From positions 1 through 6,424 of the forward strand of contig JAKOWQ010000239.1 of NCBI GenBank assembly GCA_029781465.1: DNA of 6,424 bases, in the 5' to 3' direction. The translations under genes and the position numbers were made by a program. The notes under the pieces were generated by a model. It was not told the origin of the DNA. It did no database searches and saw nothing but the letters and a program-made list of their open reading frames with translations. This DNA is from Pseudomonadota bacterium (GTDB lineage Bacteria > Pseudomonadota > Alphaproteobacteria > Sphingomonadales > Sphingomonadaceae). This document shows positions 5,496 to 6,424 of this stretch, one piece after another; positions within the stretch are counted from its first letter, which is position 1, and each line of letters opens with the position of its first letter.

Positions 5496-5942
5496 TCAGC
5501 GCACGATCGCGCTGTAGGCGATCCGCCCGGCGCCGGTAGCGGCGGCCTCGGGGGCGACGCGCCAGCGCACATGGGTGACGTCTTCAGGGGTGGCAATTCG
5601 CTCGCCGATGCGCAGCGCGCCAAGCTTGCCCCAGGTGCGCCCGCCATCGACCGAGACTTCCTCGTCGCCGCGCGCGCTGCCCTGGTAATAGACCGAGCGG
5701 GGCAGGGGATTGGTTACGGTAAAGCCGCCCGCGCCGCCCATCCGGTACCAGCTGACCACATAGACCAGACGGTCCCCGCGCTTCAGTGCGCTGGCCGGTT
5801 GCAGCATCCGCGAAGATCCGGGGCCCGTGCGTTCGACAAAAACCGCGCTGTCGAGCGAGACCGACGGTCCGGCTTCGGCGATCAGCGGAGTGGCAAGTGC
5901 AAGAACGCAGGCGAGTTTCGCGGCAGTGCGGAATTTGGTCAC
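5496..5942 (-). CDS. Exported DUF11-like (conserved repeat domain) protein
   Basis: Product of 148 residues. Residues 1-24 look like a Sec signal peptide: basic start MTKFRTAAK, hydrophobic LACVLALATPLIA, then AEA before Gly25. The mature part has one small beta-rich domain: GDRLVYVVSWYRMGGAGGFTVTNPLPRSVYY, VSVDGGRTWGKLGAL and DVTHVRWRVAPEAAATGAGRIAYSAIVR. This pattern (D-x-L-x-Y-x-V, VTNPLP, VSVDGG, DVTHVRW, closing beta strands) is that of single DUF11-type domains annotated in sphingomonads; function is unknown, and an envelope or periplasmic location is inferred. The start is GTG at 5942, chosen because AAAGGGGG lies eight bases upstream and the signal peptide begins there. An in-frame TTG at 5993 would put 17 extra, mostly polar residues in front. 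The gene converges on bkdB with a 4-base gap. Confidence 0.8.
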   Translation of the reverse strand: MTKFRTAAKLACVLALATPLIAEAGPSVSLDSAVFVERTGPGSSRMLQPASALKRGDRLVYVVSWYRMGGAGGFTVTNPLPRSVYYQGSARGDEEVSVDGGRTWGKLGALRIGERIATPEDVTHVRWRVAPEAAATGAGRIAYSAIVR

Positions 5943-5950
5943 GATTAAGG

Positions 5951-5958
5951 CCCCCTTT
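5951..5958 (-). promoter_or_regulatory. Ribosome binding site supporting the GTG start of the DUF11-like gene
   Basis: AAAGGGGG on the minus strand, eight bases before GTG 5942. It is the only good Shine-Dalgarno-like run near the candidate starts, and so decides for GTG 5942 over the upstream TTG 5993. Confidence 0.55.
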
Positions 5959-5974
5959 GTGCCCCAGCGGGCAC
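5959..5974 (-). other. Hairpin directly upstream of the DUF11-like gene's ribosome binding site
   Basis: GTGCCC (5974-5969 on the minus strand), loop GCTG, GGGCAC (5964-5959) makes a perfect 6-bp stem ending exactly where the AAAGGGGG ribosome binding site starts. It could influence ribosome access or protect the 5' end of the mRNA. No experimental or family support is available. Confidence 0.35.
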
Positions 5975-6090
5975 CGCGGACCAAGCTTCGCAAATGCAGG
6001 CAAAGGAATGGTTAATGCGGCCTTGAGCATGGTGTGCGGCGCGCTTTTCGAGGTGCCGAAAAATTGCCATCTTCACCCTGCGCGAAGGTG

Positions 6091-6119
6091 TTGACAGCCC
6101 CCGCGTGCTGGCCTAGTGG
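6091..6119 (+). promoter_or_regulatory. Predicted sigma70-type promoter of tRNA-Asp
   Basis: A consensus -35 TTGACA (6091-6096) and a -10 TAGTGG (6114-6119) are separated by 17 bases. Transcription would start near 6126, about 14 bases before the mature tRNA. The weak -10 followed by a GC-rich CGCC segment resembles the discriminators of growth-rate-controlled stable RNA promoters, which is an inference. Confidence 0.6.
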
Positions 6120-6125
6120 CGCCTC

Positions 6126-6223
6126 TCCCAAGTGGCTGCGCGGGTGTAGCTCAGTTGGTTAGAGTGTCGGCCTGTCACGCCGAAGGTCGCGGGTTCGAGC
6201 CCCGTCACTCGCGCCACTTGGGA
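6126..6223 (+). repeat. Inverted repeat bracketing tRNA-Asp (leader/trailer stem)
   Basis: TCCCAAGTGG (6126-6135) in the leader is the exact reverse complement of CCACTTGGGA (6214-6223), which consists of the tRNA's own CCA end plus seven trailer bases. The precursor can therefore extend the acceptor stem by 10 bp past a small internal loop (CTGC opposite G73). The left arm starts at the predicted transcription start. Confidence 0.6.
6140..6216 (+). tRNA. tRNA-Asp, anticodon GTC
   Basis: A complete 77-base cloverleaf with encoded CCA. The acceptor stem is GCGGGTG/CACTCGC (one G-U pair), the D arm GCTC/GAGT, the anticodon stem TCGGC/GCCGA with loop CTGTCAC, and the T arm GCGGG/CCCGT with loop TTCGAGC. 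Anticodon GTC (6174-6176) reads aspartate codons, and discriminator G73 is the expected Asp identity base. It follows its own promoter and faces a convergent protein gene ending 15 bases beyond. Confidence 0.97.
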
Positions 6224-6230
6224 CAATCTT

Positions 6231-6424
6231 CTACCAGCCTTCGCTGAATTTCACCTGCTTGCCGCCCGCCGGCAGGCTGACGATCATCCCGTCGTGGCCC
6301 AGCCGCAGCGTGCCGGAAAATTCCCTGGGCGCATCGCCCAGGAACAGCGGTTCGATCAGCCGCGCCGGGACCGGCGGGACCAGGTGATAGAGCACCAGCA
6401 TGCTCACCCCGGCCTCACGCGCGG
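6231..6424 (-). CDS. Probable MBL-fold metallo-hydrolase, C-terminal 63 residues (5' end outside window)
   Basis: The minus-strand frame is open from the window edge to TAG (6233-6231) and encodes 63 residues beginning AREAGVSMLVLYHLVPPVP. EAGV-x-x-LVLYHLVPP is the pattern I know from the last metal-site histidine region of metallo-beta-lactamase-fold hydrolases (ribonuclease Z/arylsulfatase-like branch), followed by LIEPLFLGDAP and GHDGMIVSLPAG near the C-terminus. The zinc-binding HxHxDH motif would be upstream and cannot be checked. The substrate is unknown. No terminator is evident between this gene and tRNA-Asp. Confidence 0.65.
   Translation of the reverse strand, partial: AREAGVSMLVLYHLVPPVPARLIEPLFLGDAPREFSGTLRLGHDGMIVSLPAGGKQVKFSEGW

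Noticed and set aside
4844..5647. Long minus-strand frame spanning bkdB and the DUF11-like gene
   Set aside because: It overlaps two better-supported genes, has no ribosome binding site and no domain-like pattern.
1..6424. CRISPR array, toxin-antitoxin pair, phage defence genes, insertion sequence or riboswitch
   Set aside because: No regularly spaced repeats, transposase or defence motifs, terminal repeats with target duplications, or recognisable riboswitch cores were seen on either strand.

Overview
The window looks like chromosomal DNA of a GC-rich alphaproteobacterium, most likely a member of the Sphingomonadales (Erythrobacter/Novosphingobium/Sphingomonas type). The basis is recognition of the protein sequences (ThyA with the HWEWQYLELMRRIWEHG start region; the E1-alpha, E1-beta and E2 subunits of a branched-chain 2-oxoacid dehydrogenase), the codon bias, and a dispersed repeat core (CCTTCGACAGGCTCAGG) that I associate with sphingomonad genomes. 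No database search was possible.

Layout from left to right. Bases 3-353 hold the 3' end of a class I SAM-dependent methyltransferase gene with less host-like codon use. A non-coding, increasingly AT-rich stretch follows (354-615) and ends in a 14-bp hairpin abutting tRNA-Pro(CGG), which lies on the minus strand. The tRNA has its own promoter, which faces away from thymidylate synthase (thyA, plus strand). A near-consensus sigma70-type promoter starts at the base after the thyA stop codon. It drives a tight operon, bkdA1-bkdA2-bkdB, encoding the E1-alpha, E1-beta and lipoyl-bearing E2 subunits. The gene for E3 (lipoamide dehydrogenase) is not in the window. Four bases beyond bkdB, on the opposite strand, ends a small gene for an exported DUF11-like protein. 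An intergenic region with a promoter then leads to tRNA-Asp(GTC), and the window ends inside the 3' part of a minus-strand gene probably coding for an MBL-fold hydrolase.

How the genes work together: BkdA1/BkdA2 form the thiamine-diphosphate E1 that decarboxylates branched-chain 2-oxoacids from Val, Leu and Ile. BkdB carries the acyl group on a lipoyl arm and transfers it to CoA. The other genes (dTMP synthesis, two tRNAs, an exported protein, a hydrolase) are ordinary neighbours without an evident functional link.

I do not see an undescribed multi-gene system. The points most worth a second look are small: an inverted pair of dispersed-repeat cores kept in frame inside the E2 linker; a palindrome in the spacer of the bkd promoter; RNA hairpins around tRNA-Pro whose wobble pairs favour the tRNA strand; a leader/trailer inverted repeat clamping tRNA-Asp and its CCA end; and a possible island boundary at tRNA-Pro.
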